A model generated the notes under the pieces. It had not been told where the DNA came from. It did no database searches and saw only the letters and a list, made by a program, of their open reading frames with translations. This document shows, in pieces, positions 33,626 to 45,509 of a stretch of DNA of 64,000 bases. How positions within the stretch are numbered: the first letter of the stretch is position 1; each line of letters opens with the position of its first letter. A program made the position numbers and the translations under genes. Origin of the DNA: Smallanthus sonchifolius (lineage: Eukaryota; Streptophyta; Magnoliopsida; Asterales; Asteraceae); the NCBI GenBank assembly GCA_023525975.1, contig CM042025.1, forward strand, positions 449,001 through 513,000. Reading direction: 5' to 3'.

Positions 33626-33919
33626 CTGCAGAAGCTGGATCATAGAACATGAATTATGTTAGAAGAACTCCACCGTTAATTGTTGACTATGACATAAGCT
33701 CATTAATCCAAACATTTTGCCTAAATGTAAACTCTGGAAAATTTGCTTCATAATTAATTTGTAGTCATCAAGAGAATATGGTACATACCTTGTTCTTGTT
33801 TACTTCCCAATGCAGTGGTATTTAGTACTATTGTTATCAAAGAATTAGTATGAGGTATGTTGACTTGTGTGATCAAACACATTATCTTCTAAATAAGAAA
33901 TGATACCAAACCAAACGTA

Positions 33920-34043
33920 CCCAGTATAATCCCACACATAGCTAACGCTATTAGTAGGGTCTGGGGAGGGTGTGATGAGGGCAAACCTTACCCCTATCCC
34001 AAGGGATAGAGAGGCTGCTCCCGTTTAGACCCCCGGCTCAAAA
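33920..34043 (+). mobile_element. Au-like SINE (copy 1)
   Basis: AGTATAATCCCAC, GGGTCTGGGGAGGGTGTGAT, CAAACCTTACCCCTATCCC and AGACCCCCGGCTC are in the order seen in the plant Au SINE family. A relative is at 62715-62845. Confidence 0.65.
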
Positions 34044-34300
34044 TGATCAAATTAGAGGGCACAAAATTGGTAATACATTGACTTGTTTTGACTTATTGGT
34101 TTATTTTCATCTAAATCTTACATGACTTTTTTTGGTTATTGCTCGACAGTTTGACTCGGCAAAAGTCAAAATGACTTTGCTTTTACCTTTTGGTTTTGTA
34201 AGATTGTAACATGTGTTTTGGATGAATGAAATGCAGTTTATTCATATACATTTTTTTATAAATACAACATGGAATGAAATGAAGTTGGATGGCACATATG

Positions 34301-35900
34301 TTACTTTGGGACCAATTTGTGTGCACGGTTATTAGCGCCTTTGACTTGTGCTTTAGCTCGTTAACATCCTCTGAAAGATTATCGAGAGCTTTGTTTTGCC
34401 AGTATTTCATCATAATAGTGCACTCAATTAAAGGTGCCAAAGTAGTGTTATATAGATAATTAGTGTGTCTGATATGATTATAGAAAATATATATAATTTC
34501 AATGAATGTATTTTAACAACTTTCAACCCGTTCACCAATTTAATACGTTTTCTTTTTTACCTATATTTTGATTTGACTCGTTGGAACACAATCCAAATTG
34601 ACCCATTAAATGTAAAAGTGACCTGTCGAGTTCAGATCCCATGTCGCTAGACATTCCCTTCAGATCACCCAAAACACTGCTTAAATCATCAAGCGTGTCG
34701 TCTTGCTTTTCCTTCTCCAACTGGTTTTATTAAACCCCAAAAAATAAAATTAAATTAAAGATCAAGTGCGTGTGAAATGTGAATGGCCATGTTAAGTGGT
34801 GGATCATGGTTTTAAATAACCCATACCTCAACTTTCTTCATGACATCCTTTGTTGTTTTAAACCAGAAGCTTTTTTAAGAGGCCTTCTTTTTCTCCTTAT
34901 GTTTATGATCCAAACTCAACTTCTCTCTGTCCTCTTTACTTGCTTTCTCTCCTGCTTTCCCATCATCTAGTAAAACAAAATACACCCCGTTTATGTATAA
35001 ATGAAAATATTGACGAGCCAGGTAAATACATCTCGAAACCGAATTGATTTCATATTATCAGTTCATTGTAAAATTAGATCCTACACAATATTCTCCTAGC
35101 AAATATTCAATACACATGAAACTAACACCCAAAGTTCCAAACTTTAACAACAAAAGATGGCAAAACTATGAATAAATGCTTATCGTGCATCATCACTGCA
35201 AACAAAGTCTAACACAGAGACTAAAAGAGACATTATCCAATTTTATGCAAAAATAACAAACAAAAGAGGATCAAATACAGGTGAATTGGTTTAAAATACA
35301 ACCATAGGTTCAAGCAACTGCTCATATAAAATTGTTAAAAAGCATTGTAAACTTATGTTTATGACAAACCAACTATGTTTAAATTAAAATTTACAACGTA
35401 CCTGCTTATTTCACTGGACACGCACTCTAACCGAAAATGTTTAAAACGGTTCTGGTACAATGCACATATGAGCTTCAAAACACTGCAAATACATCAATGA
35501 GTAAAAGTTAGACAGATGGTATGTGTGTGTGTGTAAACTGAGGGTACGATTTCTTACCTGCGAAACAGCGAATGCATTGAAACCCTAGGGATGAAACCAT
35601 CTAGACCTCCTTCTTCCCAAAACCCTGAAATTGGATGGACCAGGAGGAGGAAACTGAGGGTACGATTTCGTTAATCGGCGATTAGCAATCGGAGGCGCAG
35701 CTTCGTCCGACGACCTCCTTCATAAAAATTAGTCGCCGTCGTTTTGAGATTGAAGGTCGTCCGGCGAGACGGTGGCTGGATCTGAAGATTTCAGATGTGG
35801 TTTTGAGATTGAGAGAAATGAACGAACTTGAATAAGAAGGGTAGGGTTTTGTGGACGGTTATCTACTTATCTGGATGGAAGGAACTTGAATTTTGAATTT
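34301..35900 (-). pseudogene. SNAP33-like Qb/Qc-SNARE, C-terminal remnant (copy 2)
   Basis: Minus-strand counterpart of 6100-7612, with the true 3' end kept. Exons 34827-34966 (DREKLSLDHKHKKKKK ... KKVE), 34623-34720 (LEKEKQDDTLDDLSSVLGDL, DMGSELDR) and 34301-34399 (QNKALDNLSEDVNEL). In the last exon the family ending KGANNRAHKLVPK followed by TAA (34301-34303) is present but one base out of frame. The acceptor before QNKALD is TG, and the stop in the linker exon is shared with copy 1, so these faults predate the inverted duplication. Leader exons lie at about 35571-35900 and 35402-35480. The N-terminal SNARE motif is absent. Transcribed away from WAK-B. Confidence 0.82.
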
Positions 35901-36575
35901 TGAAATGAGATCTGAGTTTTGTCTAAAGGTGTTGTTTGAAGAAAGCTTTAAGACTTGTACCTTAGGCTTTAAAGATTGTACAACACTTAATTTTAAGATC
36001 ATATGATAAAATTACCATCTTGCCCATCTAATATCTATATTATATATAGTATAGATATACAAACGTATTTGTGTGTGCTATATAGAACCCGATTGTAAAA
36101 AGGTACTATCATATACGAGGTTCATACCTTCGGGTACCTAATTACTCGTCACGCGTAATTTTGTGGATTTAGCCAGTGTTAAGAGTAGGGTAATATGAGA
36201 AGGTGAGAGGTTTTTTGTTTGGAGCAAAGCTAGGGTGATAAAGAAAATAGTGTTGTGTTGTGAGAAGAGATTGAAAGTATTATCTTTAACTTAACAATAA
36301 TTATGATAATAATATTATTCATAATAATAACAATAATAATAGTTTTAGATCGAATCTTCTTCTACCCTTTATAAAGTATTTTAATAAGTGAGGTTTAAAA
36401 TGTCAAATATGTAAAAGTATGATAATTAAACCAATCAAATGACAATGTCATTCATTTTATTATTATTATTATTATAAGATACTGCAAAATGTGTTTTGTG
36501 GCCTATATAAAGTCAGACCGAGTAGCCCTCGATCAAATGCTACCGCACTAGGAAACCACAAATCAAAGACAATAA
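35900..36575. promoter_or_regulatory. Shared divergent promoter region, SNAP33-like remnant and WAK-B
   Basis: About 670 bp between the SNARE leader exon and the WAK-B start codon. It includes TATATAAAG (36504-36512), ATT-rich runs (36300-36480), and a CGTCACGCGTAATT motif near 36148 that is also in copy 1 (5800). The same divergent pair is kept in both inverted copies. Confidence 0.5.
36504..36512 (+). promoter_or_regulatory. TATA box of WAK-B
   Basis: TATATAAAG, 71 bp upstream of the start codon; same in the inverted copy at 5441-5449. Confidence 0.65.
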
Positions 36576-37540
36576 TGAAATTCCTTGTTTTAATGTTGGC
36601 AGTACCATTTGTAACGTTCAGATTTACAGCATCTGATGATATTGAAACCTACAACGTCATTAACTCAAGCAACTTAGCAAAGCCAGGCTGCGAAAGCCGA
36701 TGCGGGGACTTGATTGTTCCCTATCCTTTTGGAATTGGCATCAACTCAAATTGTTCTATAAGCGAGGGGTTTGACATCTACTGCAACAAATCCGTAAACC
36801 CTCCAAAGGCCTCTTTTACTAGCACAAGTTACACCTCGATCAAACTGATATCTGACTCTACTCTTCGGCGTTCCAATTTAGTGGCGAGTAATTGCTCTTT
36901 TCTAGATGGCTCTTCAACTTCATACACAATTTCCTCGGCGGACTTTACATCTACACCATACACCTTCTCAAAAGTAAATATGTTCACGGTGATTGGTTGT
37001 GATAGTTATGCTTGGTTGACCTCAGAAACAATGCATAGGAACGTGTCTACAGGTTGTATGGTGTTTTGCTCAAATCCAGAGGAGGTTGTAGGTGATGAGT
37101 GCGCAGGAAATGGTTGTTGTGAGTCACCCATACCCCAAAACATGATCTACTATGAAACTGAGGTCGAAAGCTGGCTGAATTCACGAAACGTGAGGGATAC
37201 AAGGTCGTTTGCTCCTTGTACATATGCCTTTATTGGTGAGGAGAATGTATTCAAGTTTAAGGGTACAAGTGATTTAACAGCAAAGGATGTAAATGACACT
37301 TCCTTCGCAGAAATGATTGAATCTAGTGTGCCAGTGGTGCTTGAGTGGGCTATTAGTAATCTGAGTTGCGTGGAAGCCAAAGCAACCAATGATTTTGCCT
37401 GCCAATCAAATAGTGTGTGTGTTGACTCTACAAGGGAAACTGGTGGGTACCGCTGTGCATGTAAAGACGGCTATCAAGGAAATCCATATTTGTCTCCTGG
37501 CTGCGATGGTACATTAATCTCTCTCACTTGCTAACTTCTA

Positions 37541-37576
<36 letters not shown>

Positions 37577-40500
37577 TTCTTTCTTTTCAATATATAATTA
37601 AGATCCCATCTTAAAATTAAGAATTTTAATCATTTCATCATGTCCAGGCTATCCAATTATATTTTAACCATTATTTATGTGATCTCCATCTTAAGGAACA
37701 TTTTTTTTACAAAATTAAAGAAAATAAAGTGTACATAACACATATTTACTTTTTCTCTCGATTAACGGTCTAAATAAATGCATTTTCAAATAGACAAATA
37801 TGAATTTAATATGCTATGAAAGTGTCAAACGAAGTTGGGAAGATAGTTACCACTTACCAACGAGCTAGGTTGTAGATTGTGATGTGTATTTATAATAGAT
37901 ATAACAAAAGTAAAAGGAGACCTGGCCTCAAGTTTTGACTAGCTAAAGATGTTACGTCTTAACGTTTTATTTTTTTTATAGGGCTCATTGCATGTTAATA
38001 AATTAAAAATTATTAATTTATATCAAATGGTAATACAAAATAAATTTTATATACGATGACAAATACATAAAATTTATTATACTTCAGATTAATAAGCCCA
38101 ATAGACTTATGGTGGGACAAATAAATTGATGTAAGTAGATATTAATGGCTGTAGGCTAACTGGCTAAATAAATAAAATAAGTAAATAATTTTTTTTATTT
38201 AACCGTCAAGGCGTCATCGTAATAGTTAACTGAAATAAATAAAGTTGTTATTGAGGAATCCAAATAAAGCGGTCCCTGTGTTAGATCTAACTCTTTTTAC
38301 ATAAACTTATTAGTCATGTTTAAGTGATTCAATACTTTTCTAAGGCCATATAAACATAAACGATATTGTTTTATAAAATTTAAAGCAAAAATAATCCTTT
38401 TACATTCACACTTTCTTGTGATACAACTAGAATTGTATTCACACATGCTGCGGCACGTTAAACTGCGAAAAAAAGTAACGTCCTTGAAATCTTATAGCAT
38501 AAAGTGACAGAAAAATGAAACCTTAAAAAGTTATCGTTTACGGAATAAATAAACATACTCGGAATTTTACAAAAAAAGCAAAATATTTACGCAAGCACAA
38601 GCGTTGCAGCAAAATACCTAGTAATATTCCAAAAACTTTATACAAAAACATGAGAGCGTAACGAAGCCGCTAAAAAAAGTTAACGGGTAAAAAATTAGAA
38701 AAAGAAAGCAAAACCATTTAAAAAAGTAAGGACTTAAAAAAAATTCATAGCGACACTGTACGCAAGTGCTTAGGTAACTTGTACGCACAACTCCGTTACA
38801 ATTGTGCTTAATATTCCAAAAACTTTACGCAAGAAAAGGAAACCATAACAAAATCGTTAAAAAAGTTAACGAGTAAAAATTAGAAAAAGAAAGCAAAATC
38901 GTTTAAAAAAAGTAAAAAGTTTAAAAAAATTCATAACGACGAAGCACGCAATTGTTTGGATAACTTTTACACTATCACGTGCAACTCCGTTGCCGTTATG
39001 TGTTTGTCACATCTCGTAACCTGATTGGTAAAAATATTTAATATGTAAATGATACCTTTATTAAAGTTTATGAGCTGTACTATAAATTGCTTAGAAAAAG
39101 TTAAAAAAACATATTTAAAGTTCAGGGGTTTATATTTAAATCTGGCTTAGTTAAGGGGCTTAAATGTAAATAAGATAAAAAACAAAAGTGTTGTCATATT
39201 TTTTTTGAACGGCAACACCTAAATATTCTAAGATAATTAGGTTTATCCGGGGCAACACCTATAACATCCAGGGCAACCCACTACAAAAGGAACCCCCCAA
39301 CTAGGTAAACCTCCTGACCTAGGCACAGACCCTTTTTTTGCTGTGGTCAGGATTCGAACCCAAGAGCTCCACTATGAAAAGTTTTAGGGTTACCATTACA
39401 CCAAATGGCCAACGGTAAGTGTTGTCAAATTCATTGAAATTGTACACCATGCTCAAAGTCTTTTGAGTTTGCCAATTATAAGTTAGATAGTACTATTAAG
39501 TTGGCCCGCGTAAAATGACGGGAGTCACCTAGTCTCTTTAAGAGAGCGCAACCTAACCCGACATGTCTTAAATACTGATTATATTCGAGTATTATTATTA
39601 TTATAACTATGTAAATATTTAGTTGGTTATTTTAAGGGTGTGGACTGGACGGTTCGGTTTTAAGCCACAACCATAACCAACACCAAAATTTTTGTTTAAG
39701 AACCGGTCTAGCCAGCAAGCAAATTTTACGTAAATAGATTTTTAGCAATGTTAGATAGAACAAAATGGTACTTCCTCTTTATAGGAGGTTCCCCCATTGA
39801 AGTTATTTAGCCATATAGATGTGAGATGAAGATAAAAAAAAACTCTATTTATCAAGCCTCAACATTTGCTTTTTTCTTTCTCCCATTCGATGTGAGATGA
39901 AAGTAAACCCAAAGTTTAAAAGGAGCTTAGAGAGTTGAAGGACGGAACACGCTCATTTTACTCCGTTAAGTAGTCGTTAACTCTGTTAATTGTCTTAGAA
40001 GTGTCTTAAAATGTAGGTAAATTACCATCCCGTCCTTCTAATACGTTTAATATATAAATAGTGGGATGACTCGTGCAAAGCGGCGGGTGTCATCGAGATT
40101 CTTTTCAAGAGCGTAATCTAACCTGACATGCCTTAAACACCGATTATATTTGGGTATTCTTCTTATTATTATTATCATTATTATTATTATTATAATCAAA
40201 CATAGCTCATAAGCTCACGAGTCTAGCCAAACCTAGCTCGGGCTCAACTTGTTTACAAACAAAGCCGATCCAAGTCCGCAAGTTTACGACCGAAACGATT
40301 TCAAGCCGAGCTTTCTTAAAGCAAGATTCAAACCTTGGTCAAATATCCAATTTTAGCACTAAAAACTACTTGTTGTTTACCCAATCTAGCCAAAAGGGCA
40401 TCAAACAAATGGTTCAATTTTCTCAAGTAAGGAGACTTCTCTCTTTATAGTGGTTTGCTTTATGATTAGGTTGGGTAAACCACCAATGTGGGACAAGCTA

Positions 40501-43500
40501 AAAAGTAAAAAAAAACATTTTGTTTAGCTTTAAAGGATTAGGCTTTGATGTACTTGTACATTGTGTTTAACAAGTGATATTTAAGATGATGTCTTAAAAT
40601 TGGATAAAATTACCTTTTTGTCCATCCAATATCTATACTATATAATAAATGATTATTAGATTTTAATAATCCCACATTTTACCAATTGGCCAATAATAAT
40701 CCAACTGAGAATATTCTTACCACCCGTCTCTACTTTCAAACTATTTTCTTACATTGGACCCCGGTTAAAAAAACTTAACGTCGTTAGAGTTTATATGACG
40801 TGGACATCTGCAAACCGTCGAAAAGTTGAGCCAAGCCGAAACTCTAGCCACCGCCTTTGTCGTAGGGGTGGTCTGCAAACCCTAGTCTGTCACCGTCTTC
40901 ACCGTTAAACACCACCGTTGTCTCCGTTTGGACTTGCCGAAAAAACGAGACCCATTAAACACCACCAGAGCCAATGTCAAAACCCACCACGAGACCACTG
41001 CTAGCTTGGCTCGACTTTCTGGCGGTTTGCAGATGCCCACGTCATATAAAATCTAATGGCGTTAAGTTTTTTTAACGGGGTCCAATGTAAGAAAATAGTT
41101 TGAAAGTAGACCGGTGGTAAGAAAATATTCTTAGTTGGGATTATTATTGGCCAATTGGTAAAGGGTGAGATTATTAAAATCTAATTTCCCTATAAAATTA
41201 AGGTTTTTGCATGCCACGTGTCGCCTCCATATTCATTCTCATCATTTTTTCCCACATCTCTCTCCTATTAAATACACATTTATCTTTTAATAATAATATA
41301 TTTTTAAAGAAAATACTAATCTAACCTAATAAAACACATTTATTTAAATTATCTCTTATTACAAAAAAACTTTGAAATCTAATTATATAACTTTTATTTT
41401 CAATCAAATAGTAATGAAAGTTAAATTATATTAAATAGTAATTAACGTATTTTCAAAACCCAATTATATATTAATTTTTATATATTTTGAATTTTTTTTA
41501 TCCTTAGTATATGTAATATATTTTTACACCTGTAAAATATATACATGAAGATTTAAGAATTTTATGTATAATATTTTTAACCCCGTGTATAATACACGGA
41601 GTCTAAGCTAGTGCTTTATATAGTAGTGTAGATGACTGCTAATGTAACGAGCCAAACCTCATGAGTTTAATTTGTTTATTTTAATATTTTTAACTTTAAC
41701 TCGGTTCATTTTGAACTTTATATCTAAAGTAAATTCGAGTTTGGATATGACTCAACTTACTTATTATTTGATAACTTTTATGTAATGTATATTAGTATAT
41801 ATAATTATATATGTAGGGAAGAACTCAAACGATAACCAGTTTTTTATGTGATAATCATATAAGCACTTTCAAATAATCACATAATTTATAAATTTGTATA
41901 ATAATATATCCGTTAAGCTTTCGAGACTAATCATCCTTAGTGTATAAAGCTAGCGCTTGGGCTTAAGCTTGAGATTGTTTAAACTCGGCTTGATTTGAGT
42001 AGCTTACGAATGACACAACTTGTTTACACCCATAAACATAACATAACTATGTTGATCTAACTTGAGAGAATTCCGATTCTTTTCTATAAACAAGTTTTTA
42101 ACACTTAAATCATTAAATTTATATGGATCAATTTTGGTGTTTTTATAGCATTAAAGGCTATATAGATTTGCATTTAACCACTCAAATTAATTTACTTCAT
42201 TAGGATTTAATGTTCTATATATGATTCATTTAGTTTTTTTACGCCCTAATCTAATCCTAATCTACTCTAAACTAAGGGCATGTATGGGATTACTTATTTT
42301 AAGCTTCTTATTGACTTTTGCAAAAAGTTATAAGGAGTTTTGAAAAGTAAGTTCCCCCTTACTTCTCAAAAACTCATTTTTCCCCTTTAAAAAGTTAAAA
42401 GAAGTAGCAAACGTCACATTCCCCAAACACCTTTTTAACTTATAAAAGTTAATAAGTTAATAAGTAGTTTCAATAAGTAATACCCAACACCCCTTAAATC
42501 TACTTCACGCCTCAATTGAGGCTCAAATTCATTTAGTTAATTACTTAACTATGTTACAATAAGCGCTATACTCTTTTGTTTATAGATATCAATGAATGTA
42601 GTGATGCGGAGAGGTTTCCATGTTATGGAATATGTGTTAACACTATCGGGAATTACACGTGCAAATGTCAAGGAGGGTTTTCCGGCGATGGCAAGGTTAA
42701 AGATGGTTGTCGACGTAAACCATTCAACGTGCTTCACTTATCATTAGGTACTTTATTTCCTATTTTTTATTTTTATTTTTTGTTTTTGAAGAAAGTGTAT
42801 TCTAAAGAACGAGATGCTCTTTTATGTGACTATATATATATATATATATCTTCATGTACATAGAAAGACAGAACCTTTAACTAAATGTGCTTGTGTTTTT
42901 TCTGTAACAAAATTCAATGACTACGTGTGTTACCTTAATTTTTCTTGTTAGTTTTGTAAATCCTTTTACTTTTTAATTTGTAAACATAACTACTAAAAAC
43001 AATCAAGTAACTGGTATGTATCCATAATCACATACAGGTTTGGGACTTGGATTCTTCACATTACTGATTGGGTTATTAATATTGCACGTAATGGTCAAGC
43101 AAAGAAAGCTAATTAAACTAAGAGAAAAACTATTTGAGCAAAATGGGGGTGTACTCTTGGAAGACAAACTTAAAAACACAGGTCGTAGTGTGATGAAAAT
43201 TTTTCAAGTTGAAGAGATAGAAGAAGCAACCAACAATTACGCGGAAGATAATATTCTTGGAAGAGGAGGTAATGGCACTGTATACAAGGGAACTCTACCA
43301 GATAATCGTGTAGTAGCAATCAAAAAGTCCCAAAGATTAGACGAAGAACAAAGGGGTCAATTTATAAATGAAATTGTAATTCTAGCACAAATTAATCACC
43401 GAAACGTGGTGCAACTTTTGGGATGTTGTCTGGAAACTGATGTCCCAATGCTAGCTTATGAATTTATTTCTAATGACACTCTTCATCGTCACATTCATAA

Positions 43501-44254
43501 CAGAACAAGTGGGAAAGGGAGATTGTCATGGGATAGTCGTTTGAGGATAGCACATGAATCAGCTGGTGCACTTGCTTATCTTCATACAGATGCTAGAATG
43601 TCCATCATACATAGAGATGTGAAATCTGCTAACATATTGTTGGATGACAATTACACTGCAAAAGTTGCAGATTTTGGTGCTTCAAGATTAGTCCCATTGG
43701 GTCATGATCAAGTCACTACGCTAGTTCAAGGGACCATTGGATACTTGGATCCTGAATATTTCCATACAGGTCAACTGACAGGCAAGAGTGATGTCTATAG
43801 CTTTGGAGTGGTTCTTACAGAACTCTTAACAGGAAAAAAACCTATTGATCGAGAAAGAGGTTTAGAGGATACAAATATTGCAACATATTTTCTGAAGGCA
43901 AAGGAGGAAAATCGATTGCTTGAGATCCTTGACAGACAAGTACGAAGGGAAGCAACTGATGAGCAGCTAAAAGCAGCAGGTGGCCTGGTATGTAGATGCC
44001 TTAACCAAGTTGGTGAGAACCGACCTAGCATGAAAGAAGTGGCCAAGGAGCTTGAAACATTGAGGAAGTCTAGCACACAACATCCTTGGATTAGTCAAGA
44101 AAACTACACTGAAGCAAGTAGCTTAATGATTGAAAGTGAAGAACATGACCTTTATAATGTTCCTCTGGTTGCAAATAGCGACACTTTTGATGAATACAGT
44201 TCAAGCACTATGGGAGTGAAAGAAATAATGCTCCAAGTACACACTCCACGTTAA
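36575..44254 (+). CDS. WAK-B: wall-associated receptor kinase, intact
   Basis: Exons 36575-37508, 42586-42747 and 43038-44254; all borders are GT/AG and phases agree, giving about 770 aa. Start at MKFLVLMLAV, the shared signal peptide; the frame upstream has no ATG. Residues ~38-140 form the galacturonan-binding region (CESRCGDLIVPYPFGIG). The cysteine-rich remainder ends GNPYLSPGC (~310). ~312-358 is an EGF-Ca module (DINECSD ... GNYTCKCQGGF). ~366-387 is a membrane span. Kinase ~430-700: Gly loop GRGGNGTVYKG, VVAIKKS, HRDVKSANILLD, VADFGAS, GTIGYLDPEY, DVYSFGVVLTELLTGKKP. All key catalytic residues are present. WAKs sit in the plasma membrane, bind pectin and oligogalacturonides, and signal in growth and defence. 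Intron 1 is 5.1 kb and full of transposons. The best functional candidate in the cluster. Confidence 0.95.
38690..39180 (+). repeat. Dispersed repeat R, copy 1 (WAK-B intron 1)
   Basis: Shares with 45860-46280 a long direct similarity containing CACTGTACGCAAGTG, GCTTAATATTCCAAAAACTT, CACTATCACGTGCAACTCCG and CACATCTCGTAACCTGATTGG. Non-coding; type unknown. Confidence 0.75.
39201..39417 (-). mobile_element. tRNA-derived SINE (copy 3, WAK-B intron 1)
   Basis: Minus-strand relative of 19867-20090: B box as GGATTCGAACCC (39350), reversed body (AACCCACTACAAAAGG) and ACCAAATGGCCAACGGT at the head. More diverged than the block X pair. Confidence 0.75.
39500..40200. other. WAK-B intron 1, middle part
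   Basis: AT-rich, with two diverged copies of a ~75-bp segment (39535-39600 and 40090-40165: AAGAGAGCGCAACCTAACC and CAAGAGCGTAATCTAACC, each followed by a TATTATTATT run). No ORF. Confidence 0.5.
40632..41611 (+). mobile_element. Helitron in WAK-B intron 1, with nested MITE
   Basis: Starts TCTATACTATATAATAAA after an A (40631) and ends with hairpin CCCGTGTATAATACACGG and CTAG (41608-41611) before a T. That is the exact A/T insertion pattern of Helitrons. Non-autonomous. Relatives at 16408 and 3172. About 534 bp of its length is the nested MITE. Confidence 0.85.
40652..41185. mobile_element. Mutator-type MITE nested in the Helitron
   Basis: Inverted arms GATTATTAGATTTTAATAAT / ATTATTAAAATCTAAT. 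The body is close to the 21234 element (AACACCACCGTTGTCTCCG, CCACCACGAGACCACTG). It splits the Helitron between AATAAA and AAGGTTTTTGCATGCCACG when compared with the copy at 16408. Confidence 0.8.
42268..42500. repeat. Small MITE in WAK-B intron 1
   Basis: Ends GGGCATGTATGGGATTACTTATT and AATAAGTAATACCCAACACCCC are inverted relatives. Ends 85 bp before exon 2. Target duplication not clear. Confidence 0.5.
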
Positions 44255-45100
44255 TGGTTATAGGAATAATTGAATATTTTACATTCCATTAATGGTCCTA
44301 TTTCATGTTTCTTATTAAATATTCAAATTTATGTCATCTCTAGTATGTAATTAATAAACCCAGGTATAAAATTTCTATTTTTGGGTTGATTTTATTCTTG
44401 TAAAATATTCCATTTACTATTTTCTTGTGAACCAATGATGTAAAAGTAGGGGTGTCAACTGTGTAGGGTTGACGGGTTTTAGGTTGGCGAGTTGAATTCT
44501 TCAACCCTAACCCAACTCATATACTTACTCGTGTCGTGTTGTGTCGTGTCAGACCCACTTAAAGTCGGGTCATGTTTCGGTAGTGTCAGGATTTGCCGCC
44601 CCTATTAAAACTATTCTCTTGTCTATTAAGGACAACTTTCAACATTGTTTTTTTGACAAAAAATCAGGCCTCATCATTCACATGGTTGCATAGAGTCGAT
44701 GGAAGAAGGCAAATCTGAGATAGTGGGACTCGATTCATAATCTACATACTTCCATGTGATCAATTAGCATTCATGAGTTGTAAAAAAACACTCTCTTTTG
44801 AGTTGGTAAGGTAGATTCTATATTCCTTCTGTTGCTAAAACTTTTGTTGGATGCTTACCTACAACTTTTTTGGGCATGGTTCATTTAGAACATGTTGATT
44901 CACACCAAAATAAAGTGCAAAATCCTTAGAAGCAACATATTCCTGATTAAGTAATGACCAACTTGCAACAGAAATTGCAAAGCATCATAAACTGCTCTAT
45001 CATGAGCGCATTTATCGTGAAAATAATTTGCAACACAGAATTCAAATTTACTCTTTGTGGATCAAGAACAAATAACCTAAATCGCAGCTAATATGAGCCG
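44255..45100. other. WAK-B 3' flank
   Basis: 3' UTR plus flank paralogous with those of WAK-A and WAK-C (ACCAATGATGTAA, CAGGCCTCATCATTCACATGG), interrupted by the MITE at 44447. No gene recognised from 44760 to 45100. Confidence 0.6.
44447..44604. mobile_element. 158-bp hAT-like MITE in WAK-B 3' flank
   Basis: Ends TAGGGGTGTCAA and TTGCCGCCCCTA are inverted. WAK-A and WAK-C lack it at the matching site, which shows insertion after gene duplication. Flanks TGTAAAAG and ATTAAAAC may be a decayed 8-bp duplication. Confidence 0.65.
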
Positions 45101-45283
45101 TGTTGGAAATCAAGCCCAAGAAAACGAACACAAAATTTGATCTCAACCAAGATCGGCTTTTTCTGTTTATTAAAACTTGACACACAAATTACATGGACCC
45201 TAACCATCTATCTATAATAAAAAAAACCATACTAATTCTACTCAAATACTACTCTCAAGTATAATCTAATACTTACTCCAACA
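45101..45283 (-). mobile_element. Copia-type solo LTR or LTR remnant
   Basis: Bounded by TGTTGGAAAT and ATTACTCCAACA-like ends (TGTTGGA inverted at both tips). On the minus strand it has an AATAAACA polyadenylation-like signal near its end. No matching target duplication, and no second LTR found. Confidence 0.45.
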
Positions 45284-45431
45284 AACTATAGACAAACATA
45301 AAATAACTTTATCTAAACATTCAAACTAATCTACTATCTTACGGTTTAGCCCTTCAACCTTTTTGATTCTGTCACATTAGAGGATTAAAAACTTCAGGGA
45401 GATTGGATTAAAAAAAAACACCTGCTTACTG

Positions 45432-45500
45432 GTTATAATCTATACTACTATATAATAGGTATTGGGAGGATATGGAAATAATTTACTTAAAAAATTAAGA
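45432..45500 (+). mobile_element. Possible Helitron 5' end
   Basis: TCTATACTACTATATAATAG after an A resembles Helitron starts. No matching 3' hairpin and CTAG was found downstream, so only a start-like sequence is supported. Confidence 0.3.
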
Positions 45501-45509
45501 CACCTTGTA

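Larger units (their letters stand above)
34353..36826 (+). repeat. Inverted duplicate, copy 2 (WAK-B upstream region)
   Basis: Reverse complement of 5127-7612. Because WAK-B is complete and the SNARE remnant keeps its 3' end here, this copy is probably the source. Confidence 0.85.
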
